From Novosphingopyxis iocasae (lineage in GTDB: Bacteria > Pseudomonadota > Alphaproteobacteria > Sphingomonadales > Sphingomonadaceae): a stretch of DNA of 64,000 bases. The position numbers and the translations under genes were made by a program. Location of the stretch: assembly GCF_014334095.1 (NCBI RefSeq), contig NZ_CP060495.1, positions 2,976,501 to 3,040,500 of the forward strand, written 5' to 3'. Of this stretch, positions 8,526 to 15,815 are shown one piece after another (within the stretch, counting starts at the first letter, position 1; each line of letters starts with the position of its first letter). The notes below the pieces were generated by a model. The model did no database searches and was not told the origin of the DNA. It saw nothing but the letters and a program-made list of their open reading frames with translations.

Positions 8526-8957
8526 TCAGCCCTCCACCACTTCGAGGCCCATCGACGTAGCGGAGCCCTCGATGATCTTGGTTGCCGCTTCGATGTCGTT
8601 CGCGTTCAGATCCTTGAACTTCGTTTCGGCGATTTCCTGCAGCTGGCTGCGCTTGATCTTGCCGATGAAGCCCTTGCCGGTGGTGCCGGAGCCCTTCTTC
8701 AGATTGGCGGCCTTCTTGATCAGGAAGCTCGCCGGGGGCGTCTTCGTGATGAAGGTGAAGCTGCGATCCGCGTAGACCGTGATCTTGGTCGGGATCGGCA
8801 TGCCCTTTTCAAGTTCCTGCGTGGCGGCGTTGAACGCCTTGCAGAATTCCATGATGTTGACGCCGCGCTGACCGAGCGCAGGGCCGATCGGCGGGGAGGG
8901 ATTGGCGGCGCCCGCGGGCACCTGCAGGTTGATGAAACCCGTTACTTTCTTGGCCAT
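8526..8957 (-). CDS. rplK: 50S ribosomal protein L11
   Basis: A 143-residue protein of the GTPase-associated centre. The N-terminal [20 protein letters not shown] and the C-terminal rRNA-binding domain with a [11 protein letters not shown] segment are conserved. A GGAGG site precedes the ATG. A spacer of about 170 bases separates it from nusG; it contains a short TCCGGC/GCCGGA hairpin (9111-9126) just after the nusG stop but no clear terminator, so read-through from nusG is likely. Confidence 0.98.
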   Translation of the reverse strand: MAKKVTGFINLQVPAGAANPSPPIGPALGQRGVNIMEFCKAFNAATQELEKGMPIPTKITVYADRSFTFITKTPPASFLIKKAANLKKGSGTTGKGFIGKIKRSQLQEIAETKFKDLNANDIEAATKIIEGSATSMGLEVVEG

Positions 8958-9130
8958 GATGGCCTCCTTTCATTCTACCGGGCGCGCAGTGACGAGCCCG
9001 ATCAACTAAGCGGTACTAGCGGCAGATCATCACCTGCCTCCCGCGCGGTACACCCGCCCCGTGAAGGAGAGGGAATTCTTGGAAGCGCGCGCCCTTAGCG
9101 CATGCGCCCGTCCGGCAATAGCCGGAAAGC

Positions 9131-9664
9131 TTATTTCGCGAGTTCGACCTGTTCGAAATCGAGTTCCACCGGCGTGGCACGGCCGAAGATCGAAACCGAC
9201 ACTTTCACGCGGTTCTTTTCGAAATCCAGCTCTTCCACCACGCCGTTGAAGCTGGCGAACGGACCGTCGAGAACCTTGACCTGATCGCCGATCTCGTAAT
9301 CGACCGAGACCTTCTTCTTCGGTGCGTTGGCGGCTTCCTCCTTGGTGTTGAGGATGCGCGCGGCTTCGCTTTCGCTGATTGGCTGCGGCTTGGTCGCGCC
9401 CAAAAAGCCGGTTACCTTCGGCGTGTTCTTGACGACGTGATAGACATCATCCGTCATCTCCAGCTTCGCCAACACATATCCGGGGAAGAACTTGCGTTCG
9501 GACTGAACCTTCTTGCCGCGGCGAACCTCGGTCACGGTTTCGGTCGGCACTTCGACCGACTCGACCAGCTGCGACAGGCCGAGGCGCTCGGCTTCCGCGA
9601 TGATCGCGTCGCGCACCTTGTTCTCGAAACCGGAATAGGCGTGGATGATGTACCAGCGTTGCAT
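9131..9664 (-). CDS. nusG: Transcription termination/antitermination protein NusG
   Basis: A 177-residue factor that binds RNA polymerase and couples transcription to translation or Rho. The NGN domain (RWYIIHAYSGFENKV at the start, FFPGYVLAKLEM, TPKVTGFLG) is followed by a linker rich in Glu/Ala/Lys and a C-terminal KOW domain with VLDGPFASFNGVVEEL. It follows secE by about 20 bases in the classic secE-nusG-rplK-rplA order. Confidence 0.98.
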   Translation of the reverse strand: MQRWYIIHAYSGFENKVRDAIIAEAERLGLSQLVESVEVPTETVTEVRRGKKVQSERKFFPGYVLAKLEMTDDVYHVVKNTPKVTGFLGATKPQPISESEAARILNTKEEAANAPKKKVSVDYEIGDQVKVLDGPFASFNGVVEELDFEKNRVKVSVSIFGRATPVELDFEQVELAK

Positions 9665-9685
9665 CGGGTCTAAAATCTTTCTCGT

Positions 9686-9883
9686 TCAGCCGGCGAGCGA
9701 CAGCAGGAAGTTCACGATCGCGTTGAAGATCGCATCGACGCTGGTGAAGAACACCGCGAGAATCGCCGTCATGATCAGCACCATGATCGCCGTCTGCGTC
9801 GTCTCCTGGCGCGTCGGCCAGACGACCTTCGACACCTCGGTGCGCACCTGGCGGAAGAACTCTCCGGGATTGGTCTTGGCCAT
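9686..9883 (-). CDS. secE: Preprotein translocase subunit SecE
   Basis: A small subunit of the SecYEG channel with one transmembrane helix. I chose MAKTNPGEFFRQVRTEVSKV (65 residues) because GAGG lies six bases upstream and this matches the usual alphaproteobacterial form. An ATG seven codons earlier (9904) is possible. VVWPTRQET before the membrane segment is the SecE signature. It sits between tRNA-Trp and nusG. Confidence 0.94.
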   Translation of the reverse strand: MAKTNPGEFFRQVRTEVSKVVWPTRQETTQTAIMVLIMTAILAVFFTSVDAIFNAIVNFLLSLAG

Positions 9884-10053
9884 AGCCTCGTTCGCCTCAG
9901 TCATTTCGTGTCTTGCCGGTAAGCGGGATCGCTCCGGGACGCTTTGTCCGGAGCGATATAGGCCCGCATGTCGGAAGAGCCAGCCCTTTAGCGCGCGCGG
10001 GGGCCGATGGCAAGGCTTCGCGGCGGCGTACAGGATCGGGAAAGTCCGGGCGG

Positions 10054-10129
10054 TGGCAGGAGTGGAGGGATTCGAACCCCCGGCATTCGGTTTTGGAGAC
10101 CGACGCTCTACCAGCTGAGCTACACTCCT
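10054..10129 (-). tRNA. tRNA-Trp (anticodon CCA)
   Basis: A 76-base cloverleaf reading leftward. The 7-bp acceptor stem is AGGAGTG with CACTCCT, the D arm contains AGCTCAGCTGGTAGAGC, the anticodon loop is CTCCAAA with CCA, and the T arm contains GGTTCGAATCC. The 3' GCCA is encoded. Its place just before secE matches the conserved alphaproteobacterial order. Confidence 0.97.
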
Positions 10130-10146
10130 ATCGCCGGAAGGCGCAC

Positions 10147-10175
10147 CGCTTAGCCGGGGGCGGGGGGAAGGGCAA
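10147..10175 (-). promoter_or_regulatory. Putative promoter of tRNA-Trp/secE operon
   Basis: TTGCCC (10175-10170) and TAAGCG (10152-10147) are separated by exactly 17 bp and end 17 bases before the tRNA 5' end. The spacer is very C-rich on this strand. Confidence 0.5.
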
Positions 10176-10251
10176 GGGTGAAGGTTGCCGATTGCCTATC
10201 CGCTGGCTGCTCCACTGGTGCTGCGCGCGGCGGGCGCTATAAGACGGCGCG

Positions 10252-11049
10252 ATGGCGCTCGACCTCGAACTTCTCGTCATGGCCTATGCGAACGGCGTCT
10301 TCCCGATGTCCGATGCGCGCGACGATCCGGAAACCTTCTGGATCGAGCCGGAACGGCGCGCCATCATTCCGCTCGATGGTCTGAAACTGTCGGGGTCGCT
10401 CAGGAAAGTGATCCGGCAGGACCGGTTCACGGTAACTACGGACAGGGCCTTCCCGCAGGTGATTGCGATGTGCGCTGAAAGCGCCGCCGACCGCCGCGAG
10501 ACATGGATCAATGCGGAGATCGAGAGCGCCTTCACCGCCATGCACGCTCAGGGGCTGGCCCATAGCGTCGAATGCTGGCGGAACGGCGAGCTAGTTGGTG
10601 GGCTTTACGGCCTCGCACTCGGCCGGGCCTTTTTCGGTGAGAGCATGTTCAGTAGGGCAACGGATGCGTCCAAGGTGGCGCTCGCCTGGCTGGTTGCGCG
10701 GCTTCGCGTCGGCGGCTTCCGGCTGCTCGACTGCCAGTTCATGACCGATCACCTGAAAAGCCTCGGCGCGGTGGAGATCAGCCAGCAGGCCTATCTATCG
10801 CTTCTGGCCAAAGCGGTGCCGCGCGATCCGCGGGCGGCCATCGGCGCGGCTGGCGGAGCCGCTCAGGCGGCGGTGTCGGCGCCGCCCGTGCCCGGCATCT
10901 CGGCATCATCCGGCGCTTCCTCGACCGTGGGCGACTGGTCTTCGCTTGACCGGCTATTGGCACCGGATGGGCTTTCGGTGGTGACGCCGTCCAGTTCGGC
11001 ATCCTCGCCCGGAAAACTCATTCTGCAATCCTTGACCCAAACGTCGTAG
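10252..11049 (+). CDS. aat: Leucyl/phenylalanyl-tRNA-protein transferase with unusual C-terminal extension
   Basis: Transfers Leu or Phe from tRNA to N-terminal Arg/Lys of proteins, marking them for ClpAP under the N-end rule. Conserved parts are ANGVFPMSDA, WINAEIESAF, GLYGLALGRAFFGESMFS and FRLLDCQFMTDHLKSLGA. The family fold should end near residue 205 (YLSLLAKAVP). The frame then runs about 60 more low-complexity Ser/Ala/Pro residues, because its first stop is at 11049. Those bases overlap the 3' end of the opposite-strand DUF2155 gene. Confidence 0.92.
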   Translation: MALDLELLVMAYANGVFPMSDARDDPETFWIEPERRAIIPLDGLKLSGSLRKVIRQDRFTVTTDRAFPQVIAMCAESAADRRETWINAEIESAFTAMHAQGLAHSVECWRNGELVGGLYGLALGRAFFGESMFSRATDASKVALAWLVARLRVGGFRLLDCQFMTDHLKSLGAVEISQQAYLSLLAKAVPRDPRAAIGAAGGAAQAAVSAPPVPGISASSGASSTVGDWSSLDRLLAPDGLSVVTPSSSASSPGKLILQSLTQTS

Positions 11050-11513
11050 AGGCCGCTTTCGACCAAATTGGCCGCCGGATGGTTCTTGAAAAGCCAGCCG
11101 GAAAAAACGCGCTTGAACTGATCCGGTCCGTTCTGGCCGCTGCGTTTGGCATTCACGAAAAGCTGCACGAAGCCCCCGGCATCCGCATAGGTTTCCCACG
11201 GCGCGGTCTTCTCGCAGGCGCGCAGGCGAATGATCACCTGATTGCCGATGCGCACCGATTCGCCCGGCTTCAGTTCGTAATCCTGGGATTTGCCGTTACG
11301 CTTGTTCAGGAAGCCGATCACCGCGACGCGCTCGGCCATCGGGGTGCCGATCCCCTCGGTCACCGGTTCCACGCCGAGATTGCCTTTGGCAGCCTCGACC
11401 GTGGCGGAAGCGCGCGGCTGCGGAAGCTGGTCCTCATTATTGCCGCAGCCGGAAAGCAGGGCGGCCGCGCCGAGGACCAAGGCCGGGGCGCCGAAGGCGG
11501 CTGCGCGCCTCAT
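10863..11513 (-). CDS. DUF2155 lipoprotein
   Basis: A 216-residue secreted protein with lipobox LLSGC near residue 23 (MRRAAAFGAPALVLGAAALL precedes). The conserved DUF2155 core includes a CEKTAPWE segment and ends with VESGLYDVWVKDCRM. The last 60 or so residues are an acidic low-complexity tail. The ATG forms an ATGA overlap with the NDUFA12 stop, which decides the start over a longer frame. The 3' 187 bases overlap aat on the other strand. Function unknown; the NDUFA12-DUF2155-aat neighbourhood is common in the class. Confidence 0.85.
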   Translation of the reverse strand: MRRAAAFGAPALVLGAAALLSGCGNNEDQLPQPRASATVEAAKGNLGVEPVTEGIGTPMAERVAVIGFLNKRNGKSQDYELKPGESVRIGNQVIIRLRACEKTAPWETYADAGGFVQLFVNAKRSGQNGPDQFKRVFSGWLFKNHPAANLVESGLYDVWVKDCRMSFPGEDAELDGVTTESPSGANSRSSEDQSPTVEEAPDDAEMPGTGGADTAA

Positions 11514-11908
11514 GCGTCGCCGGGCGTCCATGCCTCATAATCGCCGGTGGCACGCGCACGCTTGCCGCCACGTTCCAGCGCGCCGGCCGGACGATAGGCG
11601 CGGTCCGTGCCGGTCAGGTTGCCGGTCGGCTCCTTTTCCCAGATGCGCGCAGGCGGCAGAAAGCTTTCCGGCTCTTCATCATAGGTGCCGTGCAGCCAGC
11701 CATGCCATTCGGGCGGCACGCGGCTGGCGTCGTTCGCGCCATTGTAGATGACCCAGCGCCGTTCGGGCTGGCCCTCTTTTGCTTCCTTGCGAAAATAGAC
11801 ATTGCCCAGATGGTCCTCACCGACGCGAGAACCGTGGCGGGCATTGTAGATCGCCGTGCCGATGGTGGCACCGTTCCACCAGGTGAAGATTTTGCCGAGA
11901 AAGGACAT
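11510..11908 (-). CDS. NADH:ubiquinone oxidoreductase subunit NDUFA12
   Basis: A 132-residue accessory subunit homologous to the mitochondrial complex I 17.2-kDa subunit. Typical elements are GNVYFRKEAKEGQPERRWVI, the PPEWHGWLH motif and a C-terminal EAWTPGD. Among bacteria this subunit is essentially an alphaproteobacterial marker. It overlaps the DUF2155 start by ATGA. The other complex I genes are not in the window. Confidence 0.93.
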   Translation of the reverse strand: MSFLGKIFTWWNGATIGTAIYNARHGSRVGEDHLGNVYFRKEAKEGQPERRWVIYNGANDASRVPPEWHGWLHGTYDEEPESFLPPARIWEKEPTGNLTGTDRAYRPAGALERGGKRARATGDYEAWTPGDA

Positions 11909-11997
11909 GGGTTAGCCGATTAAGCGGAGCGGGCCGCTGGCGCAATGGGGAATGGTCCGTGCAGGGGTGTACAAGGTTTCGCGGGCGGCGGTGCCGA

Positions 11998-12525
11998 TCA
12001 GTCCTCGTTCGCGGCCCAGCGCACCGTATCGCCCGGCGCGATGCCGAGAGCGGCCGCCCGTCCGCCCGCCAGTTCGAGCACTGCGATCACCGGCTCGCCC
12101 GATGCGTGCGGGCTTTCATCATAAGGCACGGCATTGGCGGCAATGCTCTCGATCGTCCCGTCGCGCCGGATGAAAAGGAGGTCGAGCGGGATGACCGTGT
12201 TCTTCATCCAGAAGCTGGCCACACGTTCGCGCGGGAAGGGGAAGAGCATGCCCCGGTCGCTCGCCAGATCGGTGCGGAACATCAGCCCGCGGGCCTGTTG
12301 TTCGGGCGTTTCGGCCACTTCCACGGTGAAGGGAAGTGCCTTGCCGCCGCTCTGGATACACAGCTGGACCTGCCGGAGACCCGCCTCGGAAGCGTCTGCA
12401 GACGTACCAGGCGCGCAGGTTGCATCGCCACCGTTTTGTGCAGCGTCTTGCTGATCGCCCGGTGCGCCCTGCGTGCAGGCGGCCAGGAGCGCCAGCGCGC
12501 CGGCGAGAGCGATCGGCCCGCGCAT
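11998..12525 (-). CDS. DUF192 family lipoprotein
   Basis: A 175-residue protein with a lipoprotein signal (LALLAAC, Cys near residue 17) and then a DUF192 domain. The domain shows QQARGLMFRTDLASDRGMLF, SFWMKNTVIPLDLLFI and GDTVRW near the end. DUF192 proteins are small beta-rich periplasmic proteins of unknown function. It begins 8 bases after the cold-shock gene, so the two are co-transcribed. Confidence 0.88.
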   Translation of the reverse strand: MRGPIALAGALALLAACTQGAPGDQQDAAQNGGDATCAPGTSADASEAGLRQVQLCIQSGGKALPFTVEVAETPEQQARGLMFRTDLASDRGMLFPFPRERVASFWMKNTVIPLDLLFIRRDGTIESIAANAVPYDESPHASGEPVIAVLELAGGRAAALGIAPGDTVRWAANED

Positions 12526-12533
12526 CGGAGCGA

Positions 12534-13112
12534 TCAGACCCGGTGATCCTGCCGCACGGTCACGGCGAGTGGACCTTTCTTGCCCTCGCCAATCTGCACC
12601 ATCAGCCGGTCGTCCGGGCTGGCCGGGCCCATGCCCGCCTCGCGCAGGGTCTCCATGTGAAGGAAAATGTCATCCGCCACGTCGGGCGATTCGAGGAAGC
12701 CATAGCCGCGCACCCGGCTGAACCATTTTACCGTAGCCGAGATAAAGCTGTCGTCGCTGTCGATGGCGTGCAGGCGGTGTTCGTGATGACGGTGGGCGCG
12801 GTCGCTCTCTTCGGCGCATTCCGGATCGAAGGAAATGAGTTCGACAACATGGCGGCCCTTGGGGCCGTCGCGAAATGTGCATTCAACGTCGCAGCCTTCG
12901 GGAAGATCGCGGCGCCCATGCGGCTCGATCGTCGAGCAATGGATCAGGATGTCGTCGCTGCCGTCGTCGGGAATGATAAAGCCGAAGCCGCGCCGGCGGT
13001 CGAACCATTTGATCTGCCCGCTTGCGCGAAGCATCTGGGTGGTTCCACCCGGCTGGTTGTCATTGGCATCCGCAGGATGATCCATATCGGCCGGTCTGCT
13101 TTCCAGCGGCAT
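12534..13112 (-). CDS. Double cold-shock-domain protein
   Basis: A 192-residue nucleic-acid-binding protein with two cold-shock domains. The first spans about residues 28-95 (GQIKWFDRRRGFGFI, with DILIHCS) and the second about 122-190 (ATVKWFSRVRGYGFL, with DDIFLHM). A His/Asp/Glu-rich linker joins them. Both RNP motifs are intact. I chose MPLESRPADM as the start because AGAGGAG lies nine bases upstream. Such double-CSD proteins are common in alphaproteobacteria and likely act as RNA chaperones. The 185-base gap to recX has a weak GTCAG/CTGAC stem (13180-13196) and no gene. Confidence 0.92.
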   Translation of the reverse strand: MPLESRPADMDHPADANDNQPGGTTQMLRASGQIKWFDRRRGFGFIIPDDGSDDILIHCSTIEPHGRRDLPEGCDVECTFRDGPKGRHVVELISFDPECAEESDRAHRHHEHRLHAIDSDDSFISATVKWFSRVRGYGFLESPDVADDIFLHMETLREAGMGPASPDDRLMVQIGEGKKGPLAVTVRQDHRV

Positions 13113-13297
13113 CACGCACGCTCCTCTGGTCATTCCCCATTACCCGGTGCCTGACCGCCTGCGCGGTAAGGACCACAAAGTCAGCCGGCGACTGACATTT
13201 GTTTAGTTTTATGCGCCTACCATGAAATCCTCAGATCAGCGAGAAATTTAAGGATTAGCGTCCGAAAGCAACGGTTTCCGTAACGCAATCCCGGTGC

Positions 13298-13846
13298 TTA
13301 TTCATACGGATCCGGTTCGGATCCCGGTGGCGACTCGACGAACAATCGTGCCAGTCGCAGCTCATGTCCGGCGCGCAGAAAGGCGGCGATCTGCTTCTGT
13401 CGCCGGTCCGGATCGGCCGCTTCGGCGGCGAACGGACCTATGCGGCGCTTGCGCGCGAAGCGGCGGGCGCTGTCGAAGGCGGCGGCGCGCGCTTCTTCCT
13501 CCGCCGCGGCCCGGTCCTGCTCTTCTATTCCCGCGGCATATAGCGCTTCGCCCACCCGCCGTACGCCATAGCCGCGCGCGGTGAGGGAGCGCGCCTTCAT
13601 GCCGGCATAGATCTCGTCGTCGACGAAGCCGAGTTCGTCCATTTTTGAAACGAGCGCATCGATATCGGGTGTGCCTTCATCCTCCCACCCGCGTTCGCGC
13701 AATTTGCGCGCAAGATAGGAGCCGAGCTTGTGACGGGAGGTTGCGTAGCGCCCGACATAGCGTATCGCGAGCTCCCGCAGGCGCTCTTCGTCCAGCGGCC
13801 GGAGTGGCTTGCGGCGGCGCTCGGACGATTGCAGATTGTTACGCAC
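13298..13846 (-). CDS. recX: RecX family regulatory protein
   Basis: A 182-residue helical protein that modulates RecA filaments. The helical repeats are visible: RELAIRYVGRYATSRHKLGS, LVSKMDELGFVDDEIYA and GYGVRRVGEALYAAGI. The GTG at 13846 with AGGAAGG upstream is preferred over an ATG at 13909, which would overlap the divergent fatty acyl-AMP ligase promoter. recA is not adjacent. RecX-type proteins are weakly conserved, so the family call is good but the activity is not proven. Confidence 0.82.
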   Translation of the reverse strand: MRNNLQSSERRRKPLRPLDEERLRELAIRYVGRYATSRHKLGSYLARKLRERGWEDEGTPDIDALVSKMDELGFVDDEIYAGMKARSLTARGYGVRRVGEALYAAGIEEQDRAAAEEEARAAAFDSARRFARKRRIGPFAAEAADPDRRQKQIAAFLRAGHELRLARLFVESPPGSEPDPYE

Positions 13847-14003
13847 GCCACCTTCCTGCCATAAGCGGGCCGGATTTTGAACTTGTAACCCCGCCATGTA
13901 GCGGTGCATGGAACGCTTTTATGCTCGCGACGTCCCGCCGTACGCGCGTGGAGGGGAGGCTGAACCCGTGTTCGGGGGAGGTCGATCGAAGGTTGAGATA
14001 CAT

Positions 14004-15731
14004 ATGAATGAACTGGTTTCCACCCCCACGCGGGACGATCTGGAGCGACGCTTCTCCGATTTCGATACGCTGGGAGGGGCTCTGGATTACGCGGCGAGCG
14101 GTGTGCGCGGGCTGAATTTTCACGACATGCGCGGAAAGCTCGCGCGGCCTTATCCCTATCGCGATCTGCGGGAGGATGCGTTGGCGGCTGCGCGGCGCCT
14201 GATCGCTGCCGGAGTGAAGCCTAAGGACCGGGTGGCCCTGATCGCCGAGACCGGGGCCGATTTTGCCGCACTGTTTTTTGGCGCCATCTATGCCGGTGCC
14301 TGGCCGGTGCCGCTGCCCTTGCCCACCAGCTTCGGCGGGCGCGATCATTATGTGGACCAGCTTTCGGTTCAGCTGAAGAGCTGCGATCCGGCGATCCTGC
14401 TTTACCCTGCAGAGCTTGGCGAGATGGCGGGCGCTGCGGCCGATCTGTGCGGCTTCAAGAGCATGAGCTGGGAAGATTTCGCCGGTGCCGCGGAAAGCAG
14501 CGATCCGCTGCCCGAGGCCGGTCCGGACGACATTGCCTATCTGCAATATTCCAGCGGCTCGACGCGCTTTCCGCACGGCGTTGCCGTTTCGCACAAGGCC
14601 GTGCTTAGCAATCTGGCGGCGCACGGCCATGGCATGAAGCTGGAGCCTGCGGACCGCTGCGTTTCCTGGCTTCCCTGGTATCATGACATGGGTCTGGTCG
14701 GCTGCTTCCTCTCGCCGGTCGCCAATCAGGTTTCCACCGATTATCTGAAGACGGAAGATTTCGCCCGTCGCCCGCTCGCCTGGCTGGACATGATTTCCGC
14801 GGCGGACGGCACGGTGCTGAGTTATTCGCCCACCTTCGGCTATGACATCTGCGCGCGTCGCATCGGCAGCCAGTCCAAGGTATCCGAACGCTTCAATCTC
14901 GCGCGCTGGCGCGTGGCGGGCAACGGCGCGGACATGATCCGCCCGGATGTGATGCAGGCTTTCACGGATGCGTTCGCGCCCGCCGGCTTCAACTCCAAAT
15001 CTTTCCTGCCGAGCTACGGCCTTGCCGAAGCGACCTTGGCGGTATCCATCATGCCGCCGGGCGAGGGCATTGTGGTGGAGCTGGTCGAGGAGACCGAGCT
15101 CAGCGGCGAAAGCGGTGAGGACGGTCGGCCCAAGCGGTTCCGTTCCATCGTCAATTGCGGCAAACCCGTGCTGGGCATGGAAGTCGAAATCCGCTCCGAC
15201 AGCGGCGAAGTGCTGCCTGAGCGCTCGGTCGGTAAGGTCTGGTGCCGTGGGTCTTCCGTCATGGAAGGCTATTTCCGCGATGAGGAGGCGACCGACGCCT
15301 GCATGGTCGGCGGCTGGCTCGATACGGGCGACATGGGCTATGTGTCCGCAGGTTACGTTTATATCGTCGGCCGCGCCAAGGACATGATCATCATCAACGG
15401 CAAGAACCACTGGCCGCAGGACATCGAATGGGCGGTGGAACAGCTTGCCGGGTTCAAGGCCGGAGACATCGCGGCCTTCGCGATCACCACGCCCGGTGGC
15501 GAGGAAACGCCTGCGGTTCTGGTGCAGTGCCGCACCTCCGACGATGCCGAGCGTGCGCGCCTGCGCGATGCGATCCGCGAAAAGGTCCGTTCGGTCATCG
15601 GTATGAACTGCGTGGTGGAGCTTGTGCCTCCGCGCACGTTGCCGCGCACAAGTTCGGGCAAGCTGAGCCGGGCCAAGGCACGCAACCTTTATCTTTCGGG
15701 CGAAATACAGCCTTATTCGATTGCGGCCTGA
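14004..15731 (+). CDS. Fatty acyl-AMP ligase (acyl-ACP activating)
   Basis: A 575-residue adenylate-forming enzyme. Present are the P-loop-like YSSGSTRFPHG, the YGLAEATLAVS motif, GWLDTGDMGY with the ATP ribose-binding Asp, and the C-terminal GKNHWPQDIE and SSGKLSRAKA with the catalytic lysine. The N-terminal PVPLPLPTSFGGRDHY segment fits fatty acyl-AMP ligases, which pass acyl adenylates to an acyl carrier protein rather than CoA. No ACP or PKS gene is adjacent. A role in activating acyl groups for sphingolipid or other lipid assembly is possible but only inferred. A weak GAAGG precedes the chosen ATG. Confidence 0.9.
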   Translation: MNELVSTPTRDDLERRFSDFDTLGGALDYAASGVRGLNFHDMRGKLARPYPYRDLREDALAAARRLIAAGVKPKDRVALIAETGADFAALFFGAIYAGAWPVPLPLPTSFGGRDHYVDQLSVQLKSCDPAILLYPAELGEMAGAAADLCGFKSMSWEDFAGAAESSDPLPEAGPDDIAYLQYSSGSTRFPHGVAVSHKAVLSNLAAHGHGMKLEPADRCVSWLPWYHDMGLVGCFLSPVANQVSTDYLKTEDFARRPLAWLDMISAADGTVLSYSPTFGYDICARRIGSQSKVSERFNLARWRVAGNGADMIRPDVMQAFTDAFAPAGFNSKSFLPSYGLAEATLAVSIMPPGEGIVVELVEETELSGESGEDGRPKRFRSIVNCGKPVLGMEVEIRSDSGEVLPERSVGKVWCRGSSVMEGYFRDEEATDACMVGGWLDTGDMGYVSAGYVYIVGRAKDMIIINGKNHWPQDIEWAVEQLAGFKAGDIAAFAITTPGGEETPAVLVQCRTSDDAERARLRDAIREKVRSVIGMNCVVELVPPRTLPRTSSGKLSRAKARNLYLSGEIQPYSIAA

Positions 15732-15815
15732 AGCGCGCGGGTCATTTTTCGCATTTCACGGCTGATCGGGTGTTGGCTTACCTTTGAGTAACCATCGCGG
15801 GGTACACAGCTCCCC

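Noticed and set aside
13839-15410. Long open frame on the minus strand opposite the fatty acyl-AMP ligase
   Set aside because: It is antisense to a gene with clear motifs; the composition (His/Arg/Gly rich) is typical of a GC-rich shadow frame.
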